Assembly (NCBI GenBank): GCA_963971575.1
Contig: OZ020622.1
Location: 32,704,301 to 32,768,300 of the forward strand
DNA length: 64,000 nt
Source: Liopterus haemorrhoidalis
Lineage: Eukaryota; Arthropoda; Insecta; Coleoptera; Dytiscidae
Reading direction: 5' to 3'
Shown piece after piece: positions 53,338 to 63,300 of this stretch. The position numbers were made by a program, and so were the translations under genes. The notes under the pieces were generated by a model. It did no database searches, had not been told where the DNA came from, and saw nothing but the letters and a program-made list of their open reading frames with translations. Positions within the stretch are counted from its first letter, which is position 1. Every line of letters begins with the position of its first letter.

Positions 53338-56162
53338 AGGGCATAGTGGACGGACTAGCCCTTCACGCAATAACAGGCGCAACGCTCCCGTTAATTAATG
53401 CGAAAATTAACGGACGCGAAACCCACGCACTGCTAGATACAGCAGCCGCGTATAACTGCATACGTGCTAGCATCGCTAGTACACACGAATCAACTCAACA
53501 ATCTATACCACTGGCCGCAGAAGGCCACAGCATGAAGACCTCTGGAGAGGAAACCGTGCAAGTGGAAATAGATGGCCTCACAACCCACGGAACCTTCCTC
53601 GTGTGCGAGAACCTACGAGTAGATGGCATCCTGGGTTACCCATGGCTTGTGCAACAACAAGCTACACTTGATATCGCTCGCCGCTGTATGCACTTCGGCA
53701 CCGGTCAGCGACACACCGCGTTTTGGCTAGCCGCAGACCAGGCTACTGATGCGGATAAACCATTACCGCTCAACGCGAGCGACCTCGATCACGGCTTCCC
53801 GCAGGAACTCATAGAGCAGTTCCATGAAATCTTTCAAAAATTTCCTGAAGTGACCGACAGCCGTAGACACTACGCCGGCACCAGGACCGTTCAACACCGC
53901 ATCGTGTTGAAACACGACAACCCCATCCGCACGCCGCCGTATCGAGTTAGCGACGCCAAGCGTCAGAGCATACATGAACAAGTAGAAGAGATGCTTGAGA
54001 CGGGCATCATATCCCCGTCCACGTCTCCATACTCAAGCCCGGTAGTCATAGTACAGAAGAAGGATGGATCGCCGCGCTTCTGTATTGACTATCGGAAACT
54101 CAACGAATCGACCGTCAGCGAACCGTCGCCGATGCCGATTATCCAAGATACACTGCGCGACCTCGGGGAGGCGCGCGTGTTCTCTTCATTGGACCTGAAG
54201 TCGGGATACTGGCAGATCCCGATGCACTCAGGTTCCAAGGCGGCTACCGCCTTCTCAACACCGGACGGAGGGCATTACCAATTCAATGTGATGCCGTTTG
54301 GTCTTCGCAACAGCCCCTCTACGTTTCAACGCCTTATGTCCCAGGAAGTGCTGGCAGGAAGTCTGCACAAATTCACGAAGGTGTACCTGGACGACATAAT
54401 CGTGTTTTCAAAAACGCACGAGGAGCATATACGACACCTAGCGATGGTGTTCGAGCGCCTACAGCAACACGGGCTACGCCTCGCACCAGAGAAGTGCGAG
54501 TTCGGCAAGAGCCGAATCACCTATCTCGGGCACACAATTTCCGAGGATAGCACACAACCGCTTGAGAAACACTTGACTCAAGTGACAGAGGCTAAGACGC
54601 CTAAAACAAGGAAAGAACTAAGACAGTTCTTAGGGCTGTGTAATTGGGTGCGGGACTACATCGGAGGTTTCGCGAGTATCAGCGCGCCGCTCACTGCACT
54701 TCTTTCGACAAAGAAGCCGTTCAAGTGGACACTTGAAGCAGAGACCGCGCTCACCAACATCAAGATCGCAATCCAAAAGCCGCTACAATTACACAGACCC
54801 TCAGCGGACTTACCGTATTCACTGCAGACGGATGCGAGTGGACACGGCTTAGGCGCCGTACTCTTTCAACAAGACGGCGAGAAGCGCCGCATCATCAGTT
54901 ATGGTAGTGTCCGTCTCACAGACACTGAAAGACGCTACCATATCAACGAGCAGGAGTGCTTAGCGCTCGTCTGGGCAGTCAAAAGATACCGGCCTCTCCT
55001 GGAAGGAAGGCACTTCACGGTCATCACTGACTCCACGGCGCTAACGTGGCTTCATCGCTTCAAATCAGACAAGGCCAAACTCTTGCGGTGGTCTCTCATA
55101 CTGCAAGAGTTTGACTTCACACTAAAACACTGCCCAGGGCGAGAGAACGAACTCGCAGACGCACTGTCAAGACAGCCAGACGACGGGAAAACACCCGACG
55201 AGGAAACGGAACGCTTGTTGCCGCCCGAGCGCGGGCACATCAATGCGCTGTTCGGCGAGATACCTCTCCCCGATCAGATCCAGGAGTGTCAGGGTCAGGA
55301 TGACCGGACACGTGAATGCCTGGAGAAGCTTCGCGAACCGATAAACCAAGAGAACGCGGCCTACCATGAAGCTCTTATAGAGAGGGACGGCCTACTCTGG
55401 TTTATAGCCCCACCGGGACAGCAAAACCCGCTATACGTGCCGTTTGACATGCGGTGGAAGGTGCTGGAAGCACACCACGACAAAGCCGGCCATCCGGGCC
55501 GCGAAGAGACACATCGCGCCATAGCGCAACGATACCTATGGCCAGATGTCAAAAATAATGTACGCCGCTACATACAACGCTGCCTAACGTGCGCAGCTCA
55601 CAAGCCAGGCGCGAATAAGCCTGCAACACCGCTCAAACTGCGAGCACCAATCAGATGCAACGCAGCAACCGGCTGCTCACCCAGTCAAGCTCTGCTAGGG
55701 TATGAGCTCCCACTGCCAGGGGACCGTAGCCTGCAGCGGCCTGACCAACCTCCGGACTTCCAGGAGGAACGCGCGGAACGTCTGGACGACATCCGCCAAC
55801 ATACGCTCCGGTATCAAACCCGATATGCCGGGGGCGAAGCCCCAGAACCACACGACATCGGCGGAAAGGTGATGATCCGTTCACATCCGCAATCCGATGC
55901 CAAGCGGCAATTCCATGCCGGATTTCACCCAAAATGGCTAGGGCCATACACCATCAGAGAGCTGCACTCCGGACGCGTCTACACCGTCGACAGAGACGGA
56001 ACACCCGTCCGTGTTCCGGCTTACGATGTGAAGCCCGCTCCACGTCCCGTCTCGCCCGAAGACGAACCACGCTCTCCGTTAGACACCATGGAAGAAGACC
56101 CCCCCCCCGACGACGAGCTGGATGCCCCGTCACCAACACCGGGACCTTCCACCAGTGCCTAA
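53331..56162 (+). CDS. pol: Gypsy Pol: protease, RT, RNase H, partial integrase
   Basis: Reached by frameshift from gag; 938 residues counted from 53346. Protease: ETHALLDTAAAYNCIRA, with D-T-A at 31-33 in place of the common DTG/DSG. RT, about 190-400: IIVFS-type block KVYLDDIIVFSKT with the catalytic Asp pair near 347, GSPRFCIDYRKLNE, VFSSLDLKSGYWQIPM, FNVMPFGLRNSPSTFQ. RNase H, about 490-620: LQTDASGHGLGAVLFQ, INEQECLALVWAV, ITDSTALTWL, ENELADALSR. Integrase: HHCC zinc domain (AHHDKAGHPG...CLTCAAHK) up to KLRAPI near residue 768, then a jump to RCNAATGCSPSQALLGYELP and the GPY/F module (KWLGPYTIREL). The DD35E core of about 150 residues is missing although the frame stays open, so integration in cis is not expected. 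Confidence 0.88.
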   Translation, partial: RVEGIVDGLALHAITGATLPLINAKINGRETHALLDTAAAYNCIRASIASTHESTQQSIPLAAEGHSMKTSGEETVQVEIDGLTTHGTFLVCENLRVDGILGYPWLVQQQATLDIARRCMHFGTGQRHTAFWLAADQATDADKPLPLNASDLDHGFPQELIEQFHEIFQKFPEVTDSRRHYAGTRTVQHRIVLKHDNPIRTPPYRVSDAKRQSIHEQVEEMLETGIISPSTSPYSSPVVIVQKKDGSPRFCIDYRKLNESTVSEPSPMPIIQDTLRDLGEARVFSSLDLKSGYWQIPMHSGSKAATAFSTPDGGHYQFNVMPFGLRNSPSTFQRLMSQEVLAGSLHKFTKVYLDDIIVFSKTHEEHIRHLAMVFERLQQHGLRLAPEKCEFGKSRITYLGHTISEDSTQPLEKHLTQVTEAKTPKTRKELRQFLGLCNWVRDYIGGFASISAPLTALLSTKKPFKWTLEAETALTNIKIAIQKPLQLHRPSADLPYSLQTDASGHGLGAVLFQQDGEKRRIISYGSVRLTDTERRYHINEQECLALVWAVKRYRPLLEGRHFTVITDSTALTWLHRFKSDKAKLLRWSLILQEFDFTLKHCPGRENELADALSRQPDDGKTPDEETERLLPPERGHINALFGEIPLPDQIQECQGQDDRTRECLEKLREPINQENAAYHEALIERDGLLWFIAPPGQQNPLYVPFDMRWKVLEAHHDKAGHPGREETHRAIAQRYLWPDVKNNVRRYIQRCLTCAAHKPGANKPATPLKLRAPIRCNAATGCSPSQALLGYELPLPGDRSLQRPDQPPDFQEERAERLDDIRQHTLRYQTRYAGGEAPEPHDIGGKVMIRSHPQSDAKRQFHAGFHPKWLGPYTIRELHSGRVYTVDRDGTPVRVPAYDVKPAPRPVSPEDEPRSPLDTMEEDPPPDDELDAPSPTPGPSTSA

Positions 56163-56472
56163 CCCCCTCATCACGCTCACCCCATAGACACAAAAGTGCT
56201 ACCCCAGTGAGTGTAAACAAACAAAACATTGCAAGACGCTTTATACAGTGCAGACGATACTTGTCCTACGACACTTTCAGTGCATTATTTTTTCAAAAAC
56301 ATTTTTTTCTCTTTTTATCATGTATGTACTCTTTTTCATATGTTCTATTCTTATCTCTACCTTTTCTTTCTTAATTTTTTCAGTACTCTGCGTAGTACGC
56401 GTAATTTTAAGAATATTGTGTTTATATATACTATATCTACGATCACGGTTCTCAACGATGCGCGTGAATCAT
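56163..56472 (+). other. Gypsy 3' internal non-coding segment
   Basis: No envelope-like or other conserved frame; short overlapping frames here run into the LTR and are shadows. Confidence 0.6.
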
Positions 56473-56482
56473 GGGGGAGGAA
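56473..56482 (+). promoter_or_regulatory. Gypsy polypurine tract
   Basis: GGGGGAGGAA lies directly before the 3' LTR (T at 56483), the expected plus-strand primer. Confidence 0.8.
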
Positions 56483-56483
56483 T

Positions 56484-58336
56484 TGTTGCAGGAGATATTT
56501 CGCGCTTCTCGCGATATCTCGTGTGGGGTGCCTCCCACCCCACACTATCACCTATCGTTGGAATCGTCATGATTCGCGCCATCGATTGAGACCCGCGGAT
56601 CTACTTTATTCCGCGTAATTCACGGTCTTTACCGCGAATTGCGCACTTTGAACTGCGCATTCCGCTACCCTACTACATTTTCAAAGACCAATAGCATAAC
56701 TTTCCCTCTCCTTGCCAAAACCTCAAAATCGTATAAAAGACGAGTGATTTTCAATCAAACGTAAGTTTCTCACAAGCTCACCTCATCAATAGGCTGTTTG
56801 CCTCTGGCTATACGCCGAAATCATCAATAGGCTCTTTGCTTCTGGCTTTACGCCGAAAACTGTTATTGTGTCTCGATTCTGGGACTTGTATTTATTTTGT
56901 GTATGTTTTTGTAAATGTGTTTGCCGTTTTTTCAAAATATAAATAACTTAGAATCATTTTCGTCATTTTCAACTTAGAATCATTTTTGTCATTTTCAACT
57001 TAGAATCATTTTTGTTATTTTTACGCAAACTTTAACTTCACTTCAATCAACCTCGTATCCTTTCAACATTTCAAAACCCGCCGTCGCGACGCTTCGTAGA
57101 AGTCCGCCGCTCCGACGCTCAACCAACACGACGCTCGCCGTCCCGACGCCACCCACGCTGGCACCAATCCGACATCGAGGCCGAGCGGCTCACCGCCGCT
57201 ACGTCGAGCGATGCCACTACCGGCGTCATCTATATCCAATAGACGTCGTCAAACCGTACGCAGACGTCAGCGATAAGGTACAGGCGTACCTCTATCAGCG
57301 TGCGGACCCCAGAGCTCGGCTGTTCCCACACATCAAGCCGGCGCTTACTAGTCCGACGCCTGACGTCCCGACGCTACCCAGCGTAACGACTACTAAATCG
57401 ACGCCCGCCGTCCAAACACAGCGACGCCTGCCGTCCATCCACAGAGACGCCCGCCGTCAATCCAGAACGACAGGTAACATAAAATCGACGCCCGACGTCC
57501 GCCGTCGCGACGCCGATCGAACCAGTGCTTGTCGCACCTCCAAATTACCGGCTCCTCGTGAAGATACCGTGGGAACGGGTCACCACCGACCAATACCCAC
57601 CACCAGAGACTTCCATTCGGCCTCCATCACTATTTTCACCGCCGAGGACGCCTCCTACGCTTTGTCGGACGGTTTACCACCTAACGCCGTCAACGCCGTA
57701 CCAACTCACATTTTCATCGGCCTCTGTACGAGCCGCATCAACAACCACGTCCAGCGTCGCAACAACTACACGACGGAAGATCCAACAGCTCTTCGTAGAA
57801 CTGTTCGGCGCCGAGACGCCCAAACGAAAGAAGACGCGAAGACACGCGGCGACGCCTATCGCCTCGCCGGCTTCCAACTTCTCCTTTTCCCCCTCAATCC
57901 TCATCTTCAGTCTTTACCTCAGACGTCCCGCAAACGTCTGAGTTTCTGACTCATTTTCTCATTGTTCAACTCGCTTTGTTATCTACTATTGTTTTTCATA
58001 TTCCATTGTCTGTTTTGTTTATACTTTGTCATTCATGTTTTTCACTACTGTTTATATTTGTATTTCATTTTTCCATTTTCTAATTTGTTAATAAATATCA
58101 TCTAACGTCACCACGCATTTTCTCTTCAACAACACCTTCGTCACCATTACTTTTCAGAGCGCTTACGTTTGACCGGTGCTTCACACCGAGCCGCATAGTG
58201 GAAGAACCCGCGACTGAGCTAGTTAGGGTAAAGTGCGCACGAGTGAGGACATCACCGAGACGGTTTTGCACTACCGCTGTCTCGTCCTCCTGCGGGTGTA
58301 CCTGCGGAACTTTTCCGAGGGTTCCCCCCCGTGACA
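56484..58336 (+). repeat. Gypsy 3' LTR, 1853 bp
   Basis: Matches the 5' LTR almost base for base. It has one extra 26-bp unit of the AACTTAGAATCATTTT repeat (about 56946-57020), GCTTCTGG for CCCTCTGG near 56838, AAATCGAC for AAATAGAC near 57483, and a one-base difference near 57890. It is followed by the CTCC target copy at 58337-58340. Confidence 0.9.
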
Positions 58337-59658
58337 CTCCACAGTCACTTATTCTCCCTTGGCTACCTATATCAGCGAAAATTATGTTGTAGTTGCTGTC
58401 CACCAATGCTAATAGCATAATGCTAAAACTTTTTTTATAGTTGAAATATTCGGAGCCAGAGTCAAATGGGCATTGTATAACAATATGTTTCCCGTCTATT
58501 AAACCTAAAGCATGGGGAAATTTCTTGTTGAAACCTTTTTCAATTTCTAACCATTCTTCTGTACATGATCTGGAATCTGAAAAAAGAACAAATATTTACA
58601 TATATAAATGCACACAAATAGTTTAATATGTTTTTACAGGTAGAAGAACATTTGCAAGCTGACGAAGTCGTTCAAGAAAGCCCAGAAGAGAATAACGACA
58701 ATGAACCTTCACAAATAACACAAGCCACTACATCAGAAACTACTGAAACACAGACTAAACGACGTCGTAAAAATCCATCTGAGTTGCAAGAAGCCGGGTC
58801 AATACTTAAACAAGCTGTCAGCACACTTAATGTAGCTTAAAAAAAAAAAAGATTCCCAAGAAGATGACTGTGACCTGTACGGCAAAACCTTAGCCAATAA
58901 ACTGAGAAAACTGACGGAAACTGAACGCTTACAGTTCATGTACGAAATTGATGGCATGTTTTTACACCGCCAATCCCATCCTTCCCAAGCTGCGACGTAT
59001 CGTGCTAGTTACGTCCCATCTTCTTCACCTTCGCCTGCCAGCTTGTACGATAATTTTAATAGACCAAATTCAGTTAATAGTAGCTACTCTGAGCCTATCC
59101 TACAGGGGGTAGTCACCAATCAAATACCACCAATTCTTATATTGAATCGCCAGTAATTCATATACCTGATAGAATCTCAGAAAATAGACAAACAATAGTA
59201 GCTACAGGTGGCTCAAATATGGGACCGAGAACTCAACAACCATCTTTACCTGAAAATACTTACATACTTAATACAAACGAATCTGAATCTGTTCAATCTG
59301 AACAATACCTTCGACAAAGAGAAGATTTAATAACTAAAGCATTCCTTGACGCCTAATCAGCATTTCAATTTATTTGTGTTATTGTAGTAGATTATTTCTT
59401 ATTAAAAACTTTTTTATCTATGAATTCTTACTTTTATTTCATCCTGTAAGATTTGATTTAGAGCTTCGCACACTTCAGGTATAATAGTCGATATCAACTG
59501 AGGTGAAACTTTAAATAAAAAATGAAGGCTTTCAAAACTGTCTCCGGAAGCCAAAAACCTTAAGGCGATAGCAAGGCGTATCCTAGCCGGTATAGCTTCC
59601 CGCAGTTGGGTGTCTCGTTTGCAGATTACAGATTATTTTGGGTTTAAACGATTAACAT

Positions 59659-61035
59659 ATGAAATGCCATTATTACTACATTCCCTTATTAGATGCAATA
59701 AAAATGTTGCTAAAAACGTATAAATGTGTTAATAAGGAATCTGAAAATAAAAATGCTTGCAATATGTATTTAGACATTGATGATGGTTTTATTTTTAAGA
59801 ATAATGAACTATTTAAACAATATCCAAACAGTATTGGTATTATTTTATACCAGGATGCGTTTGAAATATGCAATCCTCTTGGTTCGTCAAGAAAAAAACA
59901 AATTTGTTGGAATTTATATGACTTTATCAAATATAAAACCTTTTCATAGATCAGAAGTAGACCAGTTGCAATTATTCGCTTTGTGTCATGAGAAACAAGC
60001 AGATTTTTTTGGCTATAATAAAATTTTTGAGAAAATTATTGGAGATGTTAAGCATTTAGAATCAGATGGAATTTTAATTGACGACAAAAAAAAAATACAG
60101 GTACTGTACTTGCAGTAATAGGTGATAATCTTGGCAGCCATTGGAGGATTTTCGCGAAACTTTAGTAAAACTCATTTTTTTTGCCGTTATTGTTACACGA
60201 CAAAAGAAGATTTTCAGAGAGGCGATTTTTCTATTAATAATGTAAGATCCATTTTAAGTTACAAATCAGATTTATCTAATGAAACCTTGTGATTTAGAGG
60301 GGTATATTTCGATTCATGTTTAAATGATTTAACTTATTTTCATGTTTGCACTCCGGGACTACCCACCTTGGTTAGCCCACGATTTACTCGAAGGTATAGT
60401 AGCTTATGACTTACAACTCGCAATGAATTATTTCACTGAAAAGAAATGGTTTACTTATTCGCTAATAAATGGTAGATTGCACAGTTTTAGTTTTGAAAAT
60501 GAACAAAGTGTTAATGTTCCAGATGTATGAAAAAGAACTAAATTGAATAGATCTGCCAGTGAAAATTTACTTTTTTATTTTACCAATAATTTTAATAGAT
60601 AAAATACTAGATTACAAAGATCCTGTCTGGCACATGGTTTTGAACCTTAGAAAAATATGCAGTATCCTTATGTCGCCCAGAATAACCATGGGACAGGTTG
60701 CATTTTTATATGATGAAATATATAATTATGTCAAATCTCGTAAGATGAATTTTCCAAACCATTCTCTCAAGCCAAAACATCATTATTTATTGCACTATCC
60801 CGGTTTAATAAAAAAATTTGGGCCTTTAATTCACTTATGGACGATGCGATTTAAAAGCAAACATAGGTATTTTAAAAACATAATTCGTCACTGCCCTAAT
60901 TACAAAAATATTACAAAGTCTTTAACAGAAAAACATCAAATACTGCAAGCATTTTATTATACTAATGATTCCTTATTTTCGGAAAAAGTAATTGTAGAAA
61001 AGGCTCGGTTATTTAAAATTGAAAATTTCGAATAA
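59659..61035 (+). pseudogene. EnSpm/CACTA-like transposase, broken
   Basis: Frames in order: YIPLLDAIKMLLKTY, GIILYQDAFEICNPLGSSRK (59659-59949); GIYMTLSNIKPFHRSEVDQL, QLFALCHEK, ESDGILIDDK (to 60118); then AVIGDNLGSHW, NFSKTHFFCRYCYTTKEDF; LAHDLLEGIVAYDLQLAMNY (60342-60530); and DPVWHMVLNLRKICSILMSP, LKPKHHYLLHYPGLIKKFG, MRFKSKHRYFKN, TEKHQILQAFY (60559-61035). The GDNLGSH, FCRYC, HDLLEG and LKPKHH...MRFxSKH motifs recur in a family of insect and hydra transposases that I place near EnSpm/CACTA from memory. At least six frame changes and stops, including an oddly spaced poly-A slip near 60090. Inactive. Confidence 0.6.
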
Positions 61036-61142
61036 ATATTTAGTAAAGCTTTTATTGAAATGGAATGTTCTGCAGATATTAAGTTTGTAGCCGAAATGGT
61101 ATCATTTAGAGGAAAGATTTATAAAAAAGGAAATTATAGCCG

Positions 61143-61640
61143 TTGGACAAACAGAATGCAGTGATTATTTGTTGTCATATTTGTTATATTTTTATTGATT
61201 CTAATTATCAAACTGTATATTTTTATGGCAATACCCACTTAATTCAATACAATTCTGACCTAGGGCTTTATGAGAAGAGTTATCATCCATTCAATAATTC
61301 ACCTAGATTTTTTCCTTACAATTCATTAATCTGCTTCTATCCTGTTCAATACCGGGAAGACGTATCAAAAGCTACATATTTCACATTAAAAATTCTCCAT
61401 TGGATTTTTTTTAACCCATGTAACTATTACGTGTTTTTTTTTTTAATGATTTTATTAATGTAATTGGAATTACAGATGCCAAAAAAATATTCAAAGTTTG
61501 GGACATTTCAAGAGAGAGAAATTTTTTTGTTATTGTTGACCTACAAAAAATTCCTACGAGTCGCTTATTCTACAAGCTGGATACAAGACGAGATTCTTTT
61601 ACAAGATTCTACTCCTAAAATATTTTTTTCAACTAAAAAA
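61143..61640 (+). pseudogene. Probable C-terminal piece of the same transposase
   Basis: Broken frames read CSADIKFVAEMVSFRGKIYK (61062 on), ICYIFIDSNYQTVYFYGNTH and DLGLYEKSYHPF, consistent with a downstream segment of the same protein. From 61476 a plus frame MPKKYSKFGTFQEREIFLLL may belong to the second gene. Weak support. Confidence 0.4.
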
Positions 61641-61922
61641 AAAAAAAGATTCCCAAGAAGATGACTGTGACCTGTACGGCAAAATCTTAGCCAATAAACT
61701 GAGTAAACTGATGGAAACTGAACGCTTACAGTTCATGTAAGAAATTGATGGCATGTTTTACGCCGCCAATCCATTCCTTCCCAAGCTGTGACGTATCGTG
61801 CTAGTTACGTCCCATCATCTTCACCTTCGCCTGTCAGGTTTTACGATAATTTTAATAGACCAAATTCAGTTAATAGTAGCTACTCTGAGCCTATCCTACA
61901 TGGGGGTAGTCACAAATCAAAT
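61641..61922 (+). repeat. Duplicate of the Harbinger-2 BESS exon segment
   Basis: Matches 58839-59120 along its length, from the A-run and AGATTCCCAAGAAGATGACT through AACTGAACGCTTACAGTTCA to GTAGCTACTCTGAGCC. It carries its own indels and a TAA inside the BESS motif. It stops abruptly at ...CAAATCAAAT, where EnSpm-like sequence resumes. Confidence 0.85.
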
Positions 61923-61948
61923 AAATTAATATCACCTCGAATAAAATT

Positions 61949-62765
61949 GTGATCACCTCTGTCGTTCACATGGTTGTGGACGAGATGAGAGAAATATCGA
62001 ATATATTTACAAGAAAATGCACAAAAATTATTTCAAAAAAAATTATTGATCGGTATCCTACTACATTCCAAGATGTGGATGAAAATGGTTATATGTTGGG
62101 AGACGGATCCGATACATTATTTTATAAAATTTTAGAACGCAACAATTATCTCAACAGACCTCATAAAACAAAGGCAGCTGCAACTAGAGTCATAGAAATA
62201 AAAAATCGAGAAAAAAAAATCTGACTGCTAAAGCTGACTGCTCAAATTGGCAGGCATCTATTGGCAATGAAAAAATTTTAGAAGCAAAAAAAGATATGCT
62301 CGCAAATGCGGCAAATGAAGAATGAGATGAAAGCATTCTTCTGAGTTTTAAAGAGACTTACCCATTACAAAGAAAATATTTGAATAAAATACCTCCACCA
62401 TCTCTTCTGGACGTTAAAAGAGAATGGCCACTATTTTTTGCTATTCAATGCATAAAATTGCATTATGAATTATTAATGGGCCACAGTATTGGTCAACTAT
62501 CTGAAAATTTCCATTTGAAGAAAATTAATATTGTTGAATTTTTAAAAAAAAAAACAGTAATAAATTAAAAGATGTGGATTCAGTTACCATATTTGAAGCA
62601 ATAAGTACCTACTTTCAAGAAGATTTTTCAAAACTGTTTAATAAATATGATGAGGGTACTTTACTATCTGAAATGCATGCTCCGATTGCGGCTCCATGTG
62701 TTACATTTTTAGGTAAGTGGTTTTTACATTATTATCTAACTAAGTATATTTATTTAGTGAAGTAA
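61949..62765 (+). pseudogene. Second gene region of the EnSpm-like element
   Basis: Not firmly recognised. Frames read VVDEMREISNIFTRKCTKII, YPTTFQDVDENGYMLGDGSD, TLFYKILERNNYLNRPHKTK; then LSFKETYPLQRKYLNKIPPP, SLLDVKREWPLFFAIQCIKL; then KDVDSVTIFEAISTYFQEDF, MHAPIAAPCVTFL|GTAAGT, where the last looks like a 5' splice site at 62713. Several stops separate them. The pattern (QRKYLxK...PxxxDVxxEWPLLF) fits a second protein commonly linked to such transposons, but I cannot name its function. Confidence 0.45.
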
Positions 62766-62849
62766 AGGCGATGATTGGATTAGAATCGATAAAAAGAAGT
62801 ACATTGGACAATGGAAGAGTTTACTTTTTGTGTAGTCCTCGCCTTTACG

Positions 62850-63300
62850 TCACAAAAGAGTCAGTTGATCTCCGTTAAACCTATTTATATTTGTATTTTT
62901 CAGATATAAATGAAAAAACAAAAAAAACATAAGAATAAATGAAGTTTATCTTAATTTCCACGAGTCATTGGAAATAATGTTTGAATTGTATTACAATTTC
63001 AATTTAGTATACCCTAAATCAAATACTAATTTATTAGAGTTTATTCAAAACTATTTTCTAAAAATATTCCCCGAAAGTGGGTCAAAAGGATGCGGCAAAA
63101 AAAATCTTTTAAAAACTTTTCTCTCATAAATAAGTTAAAAAATCAACTGAATGATAGCTCATAATACTGTTTTAACTTAATTTTTTTACTCATTTTTCGT
63201 ACTTTTTTCCAGTTTCAATATAATATGGTTTTTTCCTATTTACCTAATTATTTTTTTGAAATTATCGAAATTGTGTAATGGCTTAACACACGTATAATTA
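62850..63300. other. AT-rich sequence, no intact gene
   Basis: Weak coding trace at about 62930-63130 (YLNFHESLEIMFELYYNFNL) could be the end of the second gene. Nothing else is seen. Confidence 0.35.

Larger units (their letters stand above)
50377..58336 (+). mobile_element. Gypsy LTR retrotransposon, young, integrase core deleted
   Basis: 7960 bp: long near-identical LTRs, 4-bp target duplication CTCC, gag (52276-53337), a -1 frameshift site, pol (from 53331 to 56162), polypurine tract before the 3' LTR, no envelope gene. It sits in the Harbinger-2 transposase on the opposite strand. GC content and codon usage are clearly higher in G+C than the surrounding AT-rich elements. Confidence 0.92.
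49408..59356 (+). pseudogene. MADF-BESS protein gene of Harbinger-2 (two exons)
   Basis: DNA-binding partner of the Harbinger transposase. Exon 1 (49408-49755) encodes the MADF domain: LQFLEYYQVESMVWDAKHPL, WLRISRRMDIPVLELKRKRD, LLSSYRRYRKI, with TAG at 49678-49680 replacing the usual Trp (KPV*FAYDLMDAFL), then INTELT and a GTAAGT donor. Exon 2 starts at 58640 after TTTTTACAG, in phase (T|VEEHLQADE). It has a Glu/Thr-rich linker and then a BESS motif (CDLYGKTLANKLRKLTETER, LQFMYEIDGMFLHRQ) after a slip in a 12-A run (58839-58850), a second slip near 59104, and an end ...ITKAFLDA at 59354-59356. The intron contains most of the antisense transposase gene and the later Gypsy. Three lesions; inactive. 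Confidence 0.7.
49813..59631 (-). pseudogene. PIF/Harbinger transposase of Harbinger-2, split by Gypsy
   Basis: DDE nuclease. Exon 1 (59631-59432, N-terminus cut off) reads RDTQLREAIPARIRLAIALR, FLASGDSFESLHFLF, ending IK|GTAAGA. Exon 2 starts after TTCTTTTTTCAG (58576) with EEWLEIEKGFNKKFPHALG, LIDGKHIVIQCPF (first Asp), SIMLLALVDSNYNIIFADIG and GRISDCGV (second Asp). A one-base frame error lies near 58565. The Gypsy interrupts directly after CGV; from 50372 the chain continues FRNSL*WLKIST, LPGSDIDIPYVFLGDGAF, SGARVIVENTLGILSTKFR (Glu) and, after another stop, MTCILLHNFLRKSNTS. The exon 1-2 intron holds the BESS exon of the opposite gene. Gypsy, two stops and the frameshift inactivate it. 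Confidence 0.75.
49126..59632 (+). mobile_element. Harbinger-2: PIF/Harbinger element interrupted by Gypsy and cut on the right
   Basis: Left end near GGGCTCCAGATTCACGCCGT (49126) with many GTTCACG/CGTGAA subterminal motifs to 49275. It carries a MADF-BESS gene on plus and a DDE transposase on minus whose exons interleave. A Gypsy (50377-58336) sits in the transposase. The transposase 5' exon is truncated at 59632, where an EnSpm-like element starts, so the right terminus is not in view. Confidence 0.75.
59632..63000 (+). mobile_element. EnSpm/CACTA-like transposon, copy 1, decayed (superfamily tentative)
   Basis: Plus-strand coding traces of a large insect transposase from 59650 to about 61035 and a second gene region at 61949-62765, with a captured Harbinger-2 segment between them. 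It begins ATTATTTTGGGTTTAAACG at 59632, inside Harbinger-2 exon 1. The same 5' segment recurs at 63560 in direct orientation. Termini and target duplication were not resolved. The small inverted pair AAGTAAAGGCGATG (62761) and CTCGCCTTTACGTC (62838) lies near the right part. Confidence 0.5.

Noticed and set aside
52877..53398. 173-codon frame overlapping gag
   Set aside because: Shadow in a third frame of gag with arginine-rich, low-complexity content; the gag frame carries the recognisable domains.
56163..56618. Envelope-like gene after Gypsy pol
   Set aside because: Only short overlapping frames without signal peptide, furin site or transmembrane pattern consistent across them; they run into the LTR.
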